NCBI RefSeq assembly: GCF_000301035.1
Contig: NZ_JH932292.1
Location: forward strand, 62,001-126,000
Reading direction: 5' to 3'
DNA from: Facklamia hominis CCUG 36813
Lineage (GTDB): Bacteria > Bacillota > Bacilli > Lactobacillales > Aerococcaceae
DNA length: 64,000 nt
Shown: one piece after another, positions 46,238 through 55,763 of the stretch
Layout of the letters: each line of letters opens with the position of its first letter
How positions within the stretch are numbered: position 1 is the stretch's first letter
Made by a program: the position numbers and the translations under genes
The notes under the pieces: generated by a model
Told to the model about the DNA's origin: nothing
What the model saw: the letters and a program-made list of their open reading frames with translations, nothing else
The model's database searches: none

Positions 46238-46960
46238 TTATTCAGCGTTTGTGAAAACTTCTTGTACATCATCGTCATCTTCAAATTTATCAATTAGATT
46301 TTCTAATTTGCTTTGATCAGTATCATTTAATGCAACCTTAGTTTTAGCTTCCATGATGACACTAGCTTCAGCAAATTCAAAACCAGCTTCTTTCAAAGAA
46401 TCTTTGACTTGGTTAAAATCTTGAGGCTCGCAGAAAATTTCAAAAACTTCTTCTGAAACCTTTAAGTCTTCAGCTCCTGCATTGAGAACCTGTTCAAACA
46501 TTGCTTCTTCATCAACAGCCAAGTCTTCTCGATCAATTGCTAGGTAACCCACACGGTCAAATAGATAGGCTACTGATCCATTGGATCCTTGATTACCACC
46601 ATTTCGGCTGAAAATAACATGCATATTAGTGTCTGTTCGGTTTTTATTATCGGTAAGTGCATGAATCAGAATAGCGACACCACCAGGTCCATAGCCCTCA
46701 TAGGTTATTTCATCATAATTGGTTGTATCACCAGCATCAGTAGCTTTCTTGATAGCACGATTGATATTATCTTTAGGCATATTAGCTGCACGTGCCTTAT
46801 CTAATACAGTTCGAAGGTTAGCGTTCATATCTGGATCGCCACCTCCATTTTTAGCAGCTTGAAAAATTTCTTTCGATAACTTTCCAAAGATTGCCCCTTT
46901 TTTTGCATCTTCTGCACCTTTTTTATTTTTGATCTTACTCCATTTATTATGTCCTGACAT
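46238..46960 (-). CDS. YebC/TACO1 family protein
   Basis: 240 residues, start MSGHNKWSKIKNKKGAEDAKK, the conserved family N-terminus. Further landmarks are NGGGDPDMN, NMPKDNINRAIKK and YEGYGPGGVA. YebC proteins were long called DNA-binding regulators; recent work in several bacteria and the mitochondrial TACO1 link them to translation of proline-rich stretches. AGAGAGGTGAGATT precedes the start on the minus strand, and a TGATATAAT extended -10 lies at 46993-47001. Confidence 0.95.
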   Translation of the reverse strand: MSGHNKWSKIKNKKGAEDAKKGAIFGKLSKEIFQAAKNGGGDPDMNANLRTVLDKARAANMPKDNINRAIKKATDAGDTTNYDEITYEGYGPGGVAILIHALTDNKNRTDTNMHVIFSRNGGNQGSNGSVAYLFDRVGYLAIDREDLAVDEEAMFEQVLNAGAEDLKVSEEVFEIFCEPQDFNQVKDSLKEAGFEFAEASVIMEAKTKVALNDTDQSKLENLIDKFEDDDDVQEVFTNAE

Positions 46961-47024
46961 AATCTCACCTCTCTAGAATTTAACAACATTGAATTATATC
47001 ACAACGCTTATACTAAAAAAAGAT

Positions 47025-47687
47025 TCATTCTACGGATTTAGCATTAAGCACCCATATTTTTTCTGTGGCTTTTGCGCCGATAATAAGCTCATTATCTTGT
47101 CCATTAGTAAGAGTCATCGATCCATCAAATTCTTCAATATGACTAATTTGATATTCTTGATTAAGCTCAATGCCGATATGACTTAAATACTTCAATAATT
47201 CTGGATCATCAGCTACTTCATCAATAATAATTTTACTCAAAACAGGCATTTCATGAAGTGGTATTCCTTTGTTATTTCGCTTAAGCGTATTTGACTTTGG
47301 AATTTTACCACCATGTGGGTCGTGACTAGGGTACTTAAGGAATTGATCGAGTCGATCTATTAATTTATCGGAGGAAACATGTTCTAGAATTTCCGCCTCG
47401 TCATGGACCTCATCCCATTGGTACTGCAGACACTCATAAAGGAATACTTCCCATAAGCGGTGTTTTCTAATAACTTTTCGTGCAATCTCAATACCACTAG
47501 GGTTTAGTTTGACGCCTTTATATGGAATGTGTTGTAGGTATTTTTCTTCAAGCAAGCGAGTGTTCATCTCTGTGACGGAAGCTGCTGAGACACGAAGATG
47601 ATCGGCAATTTGTTTGTTGGATATGAATTGACTGTCTCCCTTTAAAATATAAATAGCTTTTAGATAATCTTCTTTACTGGGTGTCAT
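47025..47687 (-). CDS. DtxR/MntR family metal-dependent repressor
   Basis: 220 residues: N-terminal winged helix (1-65, TPSKEDYLKAIYILKGDSQFI then KQIADHLRVSAASVTEM), a dimerisation and metal-binding domain (HDEAEILEHVS, DPHGGKIP), and a C-terminal FeoA/SH3-like domain (about 150-218). The three-domain form and its length resemble ScaR/MtsR/SloR manganese or iron repressors more than short Bacillus MntR. It probably represses metal uptake genes elsewhere. GAAGGTGAATCC precedes the start. Confidence 0.92.
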   Translation of the reverse strand: MTPSKEDYLKAIYILKGDSQFISNKQIADHLRVSAASVTEMNTRLLEEKYLQHIPYKGVKLNPSGIEIARKVIRKHRLWEVFLYECLQYQWDEVHDEAEILEHVSSDKLIDRLDQFLKYPSHDPHGGKIPKSNTLKRNNKGIPLHEMPVLSKIIIDEVADDPELLKYLSHIGIELNQEYQISHIEEFDGSMTLTNGQDNELIIGAKATEKIWVLNAKSVE

Positions 47688-47793
47688 GGATTCACCTTCT
47701 TTTTGATCAATTTGTATGACTATATTATAAACATTATTTATAGGAGTGACTATAGCAGAGCTTTAAAGATTGGCAAGTTTTATAGTAGACTTT

Positions 47794-48804
47794 TTAAAAA
47801 GGGCTAAATTCATAAATGGAGCCTAATTCATTTTGACAGGCCATTTGGTAGATAGTACCCGCTAGCGCAATATCTAATGCTCCCATTCCAATTGGAACGC
47901 AAAGTGTTAATCCCTTTAATTGCTTAATTTGAGTATTACCTGCCGCCAAATTACCGATTGTTGTATCGATTGTGTCTTCATCAATTAATGAAGTTCGATA
48001 AGCATCAGCGAGGGCTCCACGATGTAGAGCTTGTGCCACATGATCTACAATAATTCGATCAGCATCTTTAATAATTTGATTATCAATTTCATGACCTGAA
48101 CCGATTGGGATGATGATGGTATCACCGGAAAGGTCTTTTGGTTGAAATAGAGCATGATTTGACTTTGTTGCTGTAATAATGACGTCAGCATCACAAGCGT
48201 CCTTAGCTTCTTTGACAATTTGAATAGGTCCATCAATGCAAGATTGATGTTTTTTGATAAAATCTTGGATATTATGCGTTTGATAATCCCATATTTTTAA
48301 TTCTTTTATTGTAAACCATTCAGTTAATGCTTGAACTTGAGTAGATGCTTGAGCACCGGTACCAAATAAACCTAAGCTAAAAGGATGATTTCTAGTAAAT
48401 CCTAAATATTTAAGAGATACTGCTGATTGAGATCCAGTACGATAATTAGTGATCAAACTACCGTCTAGAATCGCTTCGAAAGTCCCCATTTGAGGGTCAA
48501 TCAAAAGTATTAGACCATTAATGTAGGGAAAGCCAGCAGCTTTTCGTTTGCCGTCAAAGCCACCCACCCATTTAAGTCCTGCAATATCGAGTGTATCTGT
48601 CTTTATATAAGCCGGCATGGCATTCATATAGCCGTGATAAGCTGGCCAAATTGAATTTTGACCTAGGTCCAAAGTAACTTTCGTTGGATTCTTTACGTGT
48701 CGGTGACCAAAGGCTTGGAAGGTTTGGTCAACCACTTGATTAGCTAATTCAAAAGAAATTAGCTGTTCGATCGTTGATCGATCAATTAAACGTGTTTTTG
48801 TCAT
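47794..48804 (-). CDS. Ornithine cyclodeaminase / mu-crystallin family enzyme
   Basis: 336 residues with a central NAD(P)-binding fold. The Rossmann loop is LGLFGTGAQASTQVQAL (about residues 127-143), and KWVGGFDGKR and SLITNYRTGSQSAVS are family landmarks. Members include ornithine cyclodeaminase, alanine dehydrogenase and ketimine reductases, so the substrate cannot be assigned. It runs leftward, divergent from the ABC exporter genes, and ends 106 bp before the metal regulator. Confidence 0.9.
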   Translation of the reverse strand: MTKTRLIDRSTIEQLISFELANQVVDQTFQAFGHRHVKNPTKVTLDLGQNSIWPAYHGYMNAMPAYIKTDTLDIAGLKWVGGFDGKRKAAGFPYINGLILLIDPQMGTFEAILDGSLITNYRTGSQSAVSLKYLGFTRNHPFSLGLFGTGAQASTQVQALTEWFTIKELKIWDYQTHNIQDFIKKHQSCIDGPIQIVKEAKDACDADVIITATKSNHALFQPKDLSGDTIIIPIGSGHEIDNQIIKDADRIIVDHVAQALHRGALADAYRTSLIDEDTIDTTIGNLAAGNTQIKQLKGLTLCVPIGMGALDIALAGTIYQMACQNELGSIYEFSPF

Positions 48805-49003
48805 AAATTCATTCCTCCCTTTCCCTTGTATATAGAATAGCTTATTTTGGGAATGAAAGCGATCTTTTTATATAAAGAAAGTTTTTGATAAGTTTTTATG
48901 ATCGATAAACCGGAATTTTTGAAGCTAAACCTCCTACAGCTTGCATCTAGTCTCTAAATACTTTACCATCAATATCAGTATTATAAACAAAGGAGAGTTT
49001 CCT

Positions 49004-50749
49004 ATGGGCTACATTTTTAAATATTTAAAAAGATATCCGGCTGAGTTATCAGCTGTAATGATTGCTACAGCTGTAACTTGTGCGGCGATTTTAGGTATGC
49101 CTACGATGCTAGCAAAATTAATTGACAATGCCATTTTGGTTAATCAAATGGATCGAGCCTGGCCTTATGTTTGGGGAATGGTATTATGTACGGTCTTAGG
49201 ATTTATCGCAAGATCAGTCCGGATGTATATGGCGAGCAAAGTTGTGAATGATATGACGATGGCGATGCGCAATGATGTTTACCATAAAATGATGGCCTTA
49301 TCGCACCATGAATTTCAGGAGTTCGGTGTACCTTCATTAACAAATCGAATTACGAATGATGCATTTGTTCTGTTACAGTTTGTCGAAATGATTCTCAAGC
49401 AAGGCTTAATGGGTCCTGTGATGATTCTGTTTTCAGTTATCATGATTATTAGGATGCAGCCTTATTTAGGATTGCGTTTGATTCCAGCTGTTCTAGTGAT
49501 TATCACTTTTGTGGTTCTCATTTCAATATTTTCTAAGCCTTTATCAGAAAAGCAACAGCTCTATCTCGATAAAATCAATCGAATTTTAAGAGAATCCATA
49601 ACTGGATTGAGAGTAATCAGGGCCTTTAATCGTGAAGATTTTCAAAATGACCGCTTTATGGCTGTCAATGAAGAATATCGACGAACTGCTAGTAAATTAT
49701 TTAAGTTAATGGCTAGTGCACCGACTTTATTCTATTTAACCACAAATTTGGCATTGGTTTTTATTATTTGGATTGGTGCCCATTTAATTGAAGCTGGTTC
49801 TTTGCAAGTGGGGACTCTTTCTGCATTTATTGAATATATGTTTGAGGGCTTATTTTCATTAGTTGTTTTTGCCTGGGTTTTTATGATGTATCCGAGGGCC
49901 TCTGTCTCAGCTAATCGATTGAAGTCTGTACTGGAAGCACCCATCACCGTAAGAGAGTTAAGTGACGATGAAATCGTTGATCCTGGCCAAATTAAAGAGC
50001 GAGGGACTTTGGAGTTTATTAATGTTGACTTTGCTTATCCAGATGCGGATGAGCCGGTTCTTCGTAATATCTCCTTTAAATCGAAACCCGGTCAGACGGT
50101 TGCATTTATAGGTTCAACGGGATCTGGGAAGTCGACGATTGTTAAATTAATTCCGCGTTTTTATGATGTGACCCGTGGGAAAATATTGGTGGACGGGGTA
50201 GATATTCGGCATTATCGTTTAGCAGATTTACGTAGTAAAATAGGATTTACTCCCCAGAGTGCTCTACTATTTAAAGGGAATATCGCCGATAATTTACGAT
50301 ATGGTAAGCATGATGCTGATGAAACAGATATGGAGCACGCGACACAAATTTCTCAAGCTCAAGAATTTGTTGAGAAACTAGACCAAGGATATCAAGCAGA
50401 ACTAACAGAGAAGGCTTCAAACCTATCGGGTGGGCAGAAGCAGCGTTTATCGATCGCGCGTTCAATTATTAAAGATCGTGAAATATATATTTTTGATGAT
50501 TCTTTCTCTGCTTTAGATTATAAGACTGATGCCCAGGTTCGAGCAGCGTTGAAGCAAGAGACCAAAGATGCAACAACAATCATTGTTGCTCAGCGAGTTG
50601 GTACGATAATGCATGCTGATCAAATTATTGTATTAGACCAAGGTCGAATTGATGCGATAGGCACACATAAGGAACTATTAAAGAAATCAAAGATCTATTA
50701 TAATATTGCTTCATCCCAATTAAGTGAGGAGGAATTAACTCATGGCTAA
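49004..50749 (+). CDS. Heterodimeric ABC exporter, subunit with the degenerate catalytic motifs
   Basis: 581 residues: six-helix ABC type-1 membrane domain (about 1-300) and an ATPase domain. Walker A is GSTGSGKST and the signature LSGGQKQR is intact. The residue after Walker B is Asp instead of the catalytic Glu (IFDDSFSALD), and the H-loop His is Gln (VAQRVGT). It therefore supplies the good signature to its partner's site but cannot hydrolyse at its own. This matches heterodimeric multidrug exporters of the LmrCD/BmrCD/PatAB type. ATG 49004 has AAAGGAGAG 7 bp upstream; the partner overlaps by 8 bases. Confidence 0.92.
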   Translation: MGYIFKYLKRYPAELSAVMIATAVTCAAILGMPTMLAKLIDNAILVNQMDRAWPYVWGMVLCTVLGFIARSVRMYMASKVVNDMTMAMRNDVYHKMMALSHHEFQEFGVPSLTNRITNDAFVLLQFVEMILKQGLMGPVMILFSVIMIIRMQPYLGLRLIPAVLVIITFVVLISIFSKPLSEKQQLYLDKINRILRESITGLRVIRAFNREDFQNDRFMAVNEEYRRTASKLFKLMASAPTLFYLTTNLALVFIIWIGAHLIEAGSLQVGTLSAFIEYMFEGLFSLVVFAWVFMMYPRASVSANRLKSVLEAPITVRELSDDEIVDPGQIKERGTLEFINVDFAYPDADEPVLRNISFKSKPGQTVAFIGSTGSGKSTIVKLIPRFYDVTRGKILVDGVDIRHYRLADLRSKIGFTPQSALLFKGNIADNLRYGKHDADETDMEHATQISQAQEFVEKLDQGYQAELTEKASNLSGGQKQRLSIARSIIKDREIYIFDDSFSALDYKTDAQVRAALKQETKDATTIIVAQRVGTIMHADQIIVLDQGRIDAIGTHKELLKKSKIYYNIASSQLSEEELTHG

Positions 50750-52544
50750 AATGAAAACCAGACAAGTGTTAAATAGAATCTGGGTCTATATGCGCCCTTA
50801 TAAATGGCAGTTTATTTTTTCAAATATTGCCTTAGTCATCTCAATTATTTCTTCTGCTTTAGAACCTTATATTTTTGGGTTAGCTATTACAAAGTTAGCT
50901 GAGAATGTCATTCAGATATCTCGGGGGGTTCCGGGTGCCCATGTTGAATTTTCCTATATTCGAAATATTCTTATTCTGTACGCTATTCGAGGGTTTTTTT
51001 ATTATGGATCGAGCTATCTTTCTCAATTTTTATTAACGAATGTGGTTCAAAATTCAATTTTTGATTTGCGTCATGATTTATCGAATAAAGTCAATCGCTT
51101 ACCTGTTTCTTATTTTGATCAACAAGAAACGGGAGATATTTTGTCTAAGATGACGAATGATGTGGATACTATTTCAAATGCCATCCAACAGTCTTTTTCT
51201 CAACTAGTGATTGCTATATTGGGAATTATATTATCGATGACGATGGTTTTTTGGATTCAATGGCGCATTGCGCTCATAATGTTAGTCATGATCCCATTAA
51301 CTAGTCTTGTTGCTCGCTATTTCTTGAAAAAATCACAGCCGGCATACAATCAACAATCTAATGCATTAGGACATTTATTCGGTTATGCTCAAGAACAATT
51401 ATCTGGCTTTACGGAAATAAAGGTTTTTGATAAACAAATGGATTCGGTGGAAGAGTTTCGAAAAAGAAATATGAATCTACGAAATCATGGTTTTAAAGCA
51501 TCGTTGATTTCTTCGATGATGATGCCTGTTATGGTAATGATGTCTAATCTAACCTATATTGTTGTAGTTGTTTACGGCCTACAATTGGTATTTGCGGGTG
51601 CACTAGCTATCGGGAATCTGGATGCTGTTTTATCCTATGTATGGCAAGTCACTCAACCGATCCAAACCATTTCACAATTATCTGGTGTTATTCAATCAGC
51701 ACTTTCTGCTTCTTATCGGGTCTTTGGTTTCTTAGATGAAGAGGAAGAATCTGATCCCCAAGTGACCCAAACCTTCCCTGAAGAAATACAAGGAGGGGTT
51801 GAATTTAGAAATGTTTGTTTTGGTTATAAAAAGGATCAGCCTTTAATGAAGAATATTTCTTTTAAGGCCCACCCTGGTGAAATGATCGCGGTAGTCGGTC
51901 CTACTGGGGCTGGAAAGACGACTCTTATTAATTTGTTGATGCGTTTTTATGATATTGATAGTGGTCAAATTTTGATCGATGGAGTGGATACACAAGAGGT
52001 TAGTCGTCAAGATTTGAGAAAACATTTTGGGATGGTACTTCAAGATGCCTGGTTATATACCGATACGGTGATGGAGAATATTCGTTTTGGTGATTTGGAT
52101 GCTAAAGATTATGAAGTTAAAGAAGCAGCAGAAATTGCCAATGTAAATCATTTCATTAAAACATTACCGAGCGGTTATGATATGGAAATCAATGAAGAGG
52201 CATCTAATATTTCTTTAGGTCAAAAACAATTAATGACAATTGCTCGAGCCGTGTTATCTGATCCTGATATCTTAATTTTAGACGAAGCGACTTCTTCTGT
52301 TGATACGCGTTTAGAAAAATTAATTCAAGAAGCGATGGATAAAGTAATGGAAGGAAGAACATCATTTGTTATTGCTCATCGTCTTTCAACCATTCGAGAT
52401 GCGGATCTCATTTTAGTTATGAAGAATGGGAATATTATTGAGACAGGGACACATGACTCCTTATTAGCGTCTGGAGGCGTCTATGCTGATCTATATAACA
52501 GTCAGTTTAATAATAATCCAGTGGATGTTCATATGGCCTTTTAA
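50742..52544 (+). CDS. Heterodimeric ABC exporter, catalytically canonical subunit
   Basis: 600 residues, ABC type-1 membrane domain plus ATPase. Walker A is GPTGAGKTT, Walker B LILDEATSSVD has the catalytic Glu and the H-loop IAHRLS is intact, but the signature is ISLGQ in place of LSGGQ. Together with the upstream subunit this makes one working and one degenerate nucleotide site, as known for TM287/288 and LmrCD. Substrates are often drugs or lipids; none can be read here. AGTGAGGAGG lies in the end of the upstream gene. Confidence 0.93.
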   Translation: MAKMKTRQVLNRIWVYMRPYKWQFIFSNIALVISIISSALEPYIFGLAITKLAENVIQISRGVPGAHVEFSYIRNILILYAIRGFFYYGSSYLSQFLLTNVVQNSIFDLRHDLSNKVNRLPVSYFDQQETGDILSKMTNDVDTISNAIQQSFSQLVIAILGIILSMTMVFWIQWRIALIMLVMIPLTSLVARYFLKKSQPAYNQQSNALGHLFGYAQEQLSGFTEIKVFDKQMDSVEEFRKRNMNLRNHGFKASLISSMMMPVMVMMSNLTYIVVVVYGLQLVFAGALAIGNLDAVLSYVWQVTQPIQTISQLSGVIQSALSASYRVFGFLDEEEESDPQVTQTFPEEIQGGVEFRNVCFGYKKDQPLMKNISFKAHPGEMIAVVGPTGAGKTTLINLLMRFYDIDSGQILIDGVDTQEVSRQDLRKHFGMVLQDAWLYTDTVMENIRFGDLDAKDYEVKEAAEIANVNHFIKTLPSGYDMEINEEASNISLGQKQLMTIARAVLSDPDILILDEATSSVDTRLEKLIQEAMDKVMEGRTSFVIAHRLSTIRDADLILVMKNGNIIETGTHDSLLASGGVYADLYNSQFNNNPVDVHMAF

Positions 52545-52566
52545 TATGAATTATCTATTTTATAAG

Positions 52567-52594
52567 AGGTGGTGACCAAGGTTGCCACCTTTTA
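52567..52594 (+). terminator. Intrinsic terminator after the ABC exporter genes
   Basis: AGGTGGTGAC/GTTGCCACCT stem with two G-U pairs and a CAAG loop, followed by TTTTA. Confidence 0.8.
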
Positions 52595-52770
52595 TTTGTG
52601 ACTAGAAATTAGCTATTTAAATGTTTATTTAATACAAGGAAGCAATCGTAGACCTTTTAGGGTAGAATCCGAACGTTTGAATTTTAGAATGTGTTTATTA
52701 GTGGATTCTCATGATAAAGATAGAATCATTGCTTATAATAAAAGGCATCAAGTATCCAAGGAGGAAAAGT

Positions 52771-54093
52771 ATGGAAAATTCAGGACCAGCAATTAAATTA
52801 AGATATCATGTTGAGGATCGACCACAAGTTGGAGAGACGATTCTCTTAGGATTCCAAAATGTGATCACATCTTTTGGGGGACTTGTGGCAGTTCCTATTT
52901 TGATTGGTTCAATGGCTAATTCATCGATTGAAGAGATAGCTTATCTGATCTCGGCGGCATTATTTGTATCTGGTTTAGTATCGATCATTCAATCAAAAGG
53001 TTTTGGCCCTCGGTGGTTCCGCGTTGGAGCAGGGCTTCCAACTATCATGGGGACAGATTTTGCCTTTATTGGCCCGGCAGCCTCAGTGATCGCTTTGGGG
53101 GGAATACCAGCTTATTTTGGAGGATCCATGCTTGCATCCCTCTTAGAAATCGTAATGTCTTATTTTGTAAAACCACTGATGAAATACTTTCCTCCGGTGG
53201 TTACCGGATCGGTCATCACTTTATTGGGAGCCACTCTTATGTCCGCTGCTATGGATTGGGTTGCTGGAGGTGCTGGGGCAGAAGATTACGGTTCTCCCTT
53301 AAACCTATTGATTGCAGTAGGGGTGTTTTTATTAGTTGTGTTAATTAATCATTATGCTCCCTCGAAGTTTTCGTCTTATGCCGTTTTAATTGGTATGGCT
53401 ATTGGTTATCTAGTGTGCATTCCATTGGATATGGTAGATTTAGCCAAGGTAGGAGAAGCAGCATGGATCTCTTTGCCAAGTTTTAATAAGATTGGTATTG
53501 ATTTTAATCCAAGTTATGCAATTCCATTTTTATCTGGCTATTTAGTTACCGTTATTGAGACCGTAGGTGTCATGCAGACTTTAGGACAAGTAACACAAAC
53601 TGAACTAACAGATGACCAAGTAGCTGCTGGGGTGAGGGCAGATGGGTTTGGTTCATTTATTGCACCGCTATTTGGTTCAGGGCCAGCAGCTACCTTCTCT
53701 CAAAATGCTGGTTTGATTCCTTTAACCCGAAATGCTTCTCGAATTGTGGCTTTAGTCGCTGGGCTAATTATGATACTATTATCTATGAGCCCTAAATTGG
53801 CGACCATTATTTCAGTAATGCCTTTACCAATCCTTGGTGGTGCAGGAATCTTAATGTTTGGTACGGTTGCTGCAGCAGGAATTCAGTCATTAAGTCGTGT
53901 TGAGTTTAATACACGTAGCTTAATTATTATTGCTTCTTCAGTAGGAGTTGGATTAGGAGTTTCATTTAGACCTGAAATTACAAGTCAGTTACCATCATTT
54001 CTAGCAGGTCTTTTTTCATCGGGAATTTCTGCAGGAACGATTGTGGCTCTGTTATTAAATCTGATCTTAAAAGATCAACAGACCATTGATTAA
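52771..54093 (+). CDS. pbuX: Xanthine/uracil permease family (NCS2) transporter, probably xanthine
   Basis: 440 residues with 12-14 membrane segments. The NAT signature QNAGLIPLTRN is present, preceded by GSGPAATFS, and the helix-8 Glu motif is VIETVGVMQTLG. Co-transcription with xpt, which starts 36 bp after the stop, argues for xanthine as substrate. The open frame extends upstream, but ATG 52771 with AAGGAGG is the sensible start. No standard purine riboswitch is visible in the 180-bp leader, although two alternative hairpins can be drawn. Confidence 0.88.
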   Translation: MENSGPAIKLRYHVEDRPQVGETILLGFQNVITSFGGLVAVPILIGSMANSSIEEIAYLISAALFVSGLVSIIQSKGFGPRWFRVGAGLPTIMGTDFAFIGPAASVIALGGIPAYFGGSMLASLLEIVMSYFVKPLMKYFPPVVTGSVITLLGATLMSAAMDWVAGGAGAEDYGSPLNLLIAVGVFLLVVLINHYAPSKFSSYAVLIGMAIGYLVCIPLDMVDLAKVGEAAWISLPSFNKIGIDFNPSYAIPFLSGYLVTVIETVGVMQTLGQVTQTELTDDQVAAGVRADGFGSFIAPLFGSGPAATFSQNAGLIPLTRNASRIVALVAGLIMILLSMSPKLATIISVMPLPILGGAGILMFGTVAAAGIQSLSRVEFNTRSLIIIASSVGVGLGVSFRPEITSQLPSFLAGLFSSGISAGTIVALLLNLILKDQQTID

Positions 54094-54129
54094 ATCTTTG
54101 ATCTTTGATAAGTAATAAGGAGGATATTT

Positions 54130-54699
54130 ATGCGTGCATTAGAGGAGCGAATTCAGGAAAAAGGACGAGTTTTAGATGGGAATATTTTAAAAGTTGATTC
54201 TTTTTTTAACCACCAAGTAGATCCTGAATTAATGATGCTCATGGGTAAGGATTTTGCAGAGCATTTTAGAGAAAAGGGAATAACTAAGGTTTTAACGTTG
54301 GAGGTCTCAGGAATAGCAATGGCCTTAACGGCAGCTCTAGAGCTAGGTGTGCCGATGGTTTTTGCAAAAAAAATTAAATCTCTAACTTTGAACGATCAAG
54401 TCTTTGTGAGCCAGGTATATTCATATACGAAAGAAACTACCTATGAAATTCGAGTGGATAAACGTTTCCTTAATGACCAAGATCGTGTATTAATCATTGA
54501 TGATTTTTTAGCGAATGGAGAAGCTCTTAAGGGGTTAATTGATCTTTGTGATCAAGCTAAGGCTCAAGTAGCTGGTATTGGAATTGGAATTGAAAAAGTC
54601 TTTCAAGGTGGAGGCGACAAGGCCCGTCAAGCGGGCTACGAGGTTTATTCTCAGGCAAGGATTAAGGCTTTTGAAGAGGGTAAGGTTATTTTTGAATAG
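54130..54699 (+). CDS. xpt: Xanthine phosphoribosyltransferase
   Basis: 189 residues. It converts xanthine and PRPP to XMP. The PRPP-binding motif is VLIIDDFLANGEAL (about residues 121-134), where Asp-Asp-Phe-Leu-Ala-Asn-Gly is typical of Xpt. IQEKGRVLDGNILKVDSFFNHQVDP near the start is the family N-terminus. TAAGGAGGATATTT precedes ATG 54130. The pair pbuX-xpt imports and salvages xanthine. Confidence 0.95.
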   Translation: MRALEERIQEKGRVLDGNILKVDSFFNHQVDPELMMLMGKDFAEHFREKGITKVLTLEVSGIAMALTAALELGVPMVFAKKIKSLTLNDQVFVSQVYSYTKETTYEIRVDKRFLNDQDRVLIIDDFLANGEALKGLIDLCDQAKAQVAGIGIGIEKVFQGGGDKARQAGYEVYSQARIKAFEEGKVIFE

Positions 54700-54708
54700 C
54701 TAATAAAA

Positions 54709-54744
54709 AGCACTATCACTTTACTTCAGTGATAGTGCTCTTTT
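54709..54744 (+). terminator. Intrinsic terminator after xpt
   Basis: A perfect 12-bp stem AGCACTATCACT/AGTGATAGTGCT with a 7-base loop and CTCTTTTA; A residues on the left side may let it serve the convergent gene too. Confidence 0.9.
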
Positions 54745-54748
54745 AATT

Positions 54749-55705
54749 CTATAAGTCCCAATCTAAAATGGGTCCGCTTGGAATAATTCCATTAGGATTG
54801 ATTGTCGGATGAGATCCATAATAATGTGTTTTTATGTGATCAAAATTAATCGTTTCTTTGATACCTGGCAAATGATAGATTCTTTTAGTGTAATTCCATA
54901 AATTGGGATAAGATGTAAGAGGCCTTAGATTACATTTAAAATGGCCAAAATACACACTATCAAAGCGGACGAGGGTTACGAATAAGCGGATATCTGCTTC
55001 CGTTAACTGGTGATCAACTAGGTATTCAGACTGACTGAGATGATTTTCTAGTTCATCTAGTGTTTTAAAAACAGCTTGAACTTCTTCTTCATATACCGCT
55101 TGCTCTGTAGCGAACCCAGCCTTATAGACTCCATTATTAATATGATCATAAATAATATCATTCCATTGGTCGATTTCAGCCTGTAATTCTTGAGGGTAGA
55201 AGTGGCCATTTTTAGCACCAAGATTATCAAAGGCAGTATTTAGCATTCGAATGATATCCGATGATTCATTGTTGACAATTTTATTCGTTTTTTTGTCTAA
55301 TAAGATTGGAACGGTGACTCTACCACTATAAGTAGGTGTTGATAAGGTATAGATTTGGTGTAGATACTTTGCTTTGATGACTGGGTCAGCAATGACTCCA
55401 GGATAGTTATCAAAGCTCCAACCTTGATCAAGCATATAAGGACTAACAATCGATACAGGGAGTATCTCTTCTAATCCTTTTAGAGCACGCACAATCATAA
55501 CCCTTGAAGCCCATGGACAGGCTAATGAGACATAAAGATGATAGCGGTTTTTCTCCGCAGGAAGGGTTTCAAGATTATTAATGAATTCTTTCCCATTTGG
55601 ACTAATCCATTGCCTAAATTGAGAGTCTTTACGAACAAATCTTCCTCCTGTAGACTTTGTATCATACCATTTATCTTGCCATTTTCCATTAACGAGTAAT
55701 CCCAT
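54749..55705 (-). CDS. Glutathionyl-hydroquinone reductase-like protein (YqjG/ECM4)
   Basis: 318 residues: thioredoxin-like N-terminal domain with Cys63 in SLACPWASR, the residue and number known for E. coli YqjG, and a helical GST C-terminal domain (AEIDQWNDIIYDHINNGVYKAGFATEQ, SEYLVDHQLTEADIRLFVTLVRFD). Characterised members reduce glutathionyl-hydroquinones. Whether this organism has glutathione or another thiol is not shown. It is a single leftward gene. Two inverted repeats lie in its upstream region, one at 55738-55763. Confidence 0.92.
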   Translation of the reverse strand: MGLLVNGKWQDKWYDTKSTGGRFVRKDSQFRQWISPNGKEFINNLETLPAEKNRYHLYVSLACPWASRVMIVRALKGLEEILPVSIVSPYMLDQGWSFDNYPGVIADPVIKAKYLHQIYTLSTPTYSGRVTVPILLDKKTNKIVNNESSDIIRMLNTAFDNLGAKNGHFYPQELQAEIDQWNDIIYDHINNGVYKAGFATEQAVYEEEVQAVFKTLDELENHLSQSEYLVDHQLTEADIRLFVTLVRFDSVYFGHFKCNLRPLTSYPNLWNYTKRIYHLPGIKETINFDHIKTHYYGSHPTINPNGIIPSGPILDWDL

Positions 55706-55737
55706 TAAATCGCCTCCTTTTTAATTAGTTTAACTCA

Positions 55738-55763
55738 AATAATCAAATTTGTCTTTGATTATT
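55738..55763 (-). promoter_or_regulatory. Palindromic operator candidate upstream of the hydroquinone reductase-like gene
   Basis: A perfect 10-bp inverted repeat AATAATCAAA/TTTGATTATT with a 6-bp centre, 33 bp from the gene start. On the minus strand it falls between TAGACA (-35 candidate) and GATTAT (-10 candidate). A second repeat, TTGGAAA/TTTCCAA, lies at 55774-55797. Confidence 0.45.

Noticed and set aside
47688-47793. DtxR/MntR-type operator upstream of the metal regulator
   Set aside because: AT-rich near-repeats (GACTATA) are present, but no convincing palindrome of the family type.
52595-52770. Purine (guanine/xanthine) riboswitch upstream of pbuX-xpt
   Set aside because: The conserved three-way junction sequences of the purine aptamer are not found.
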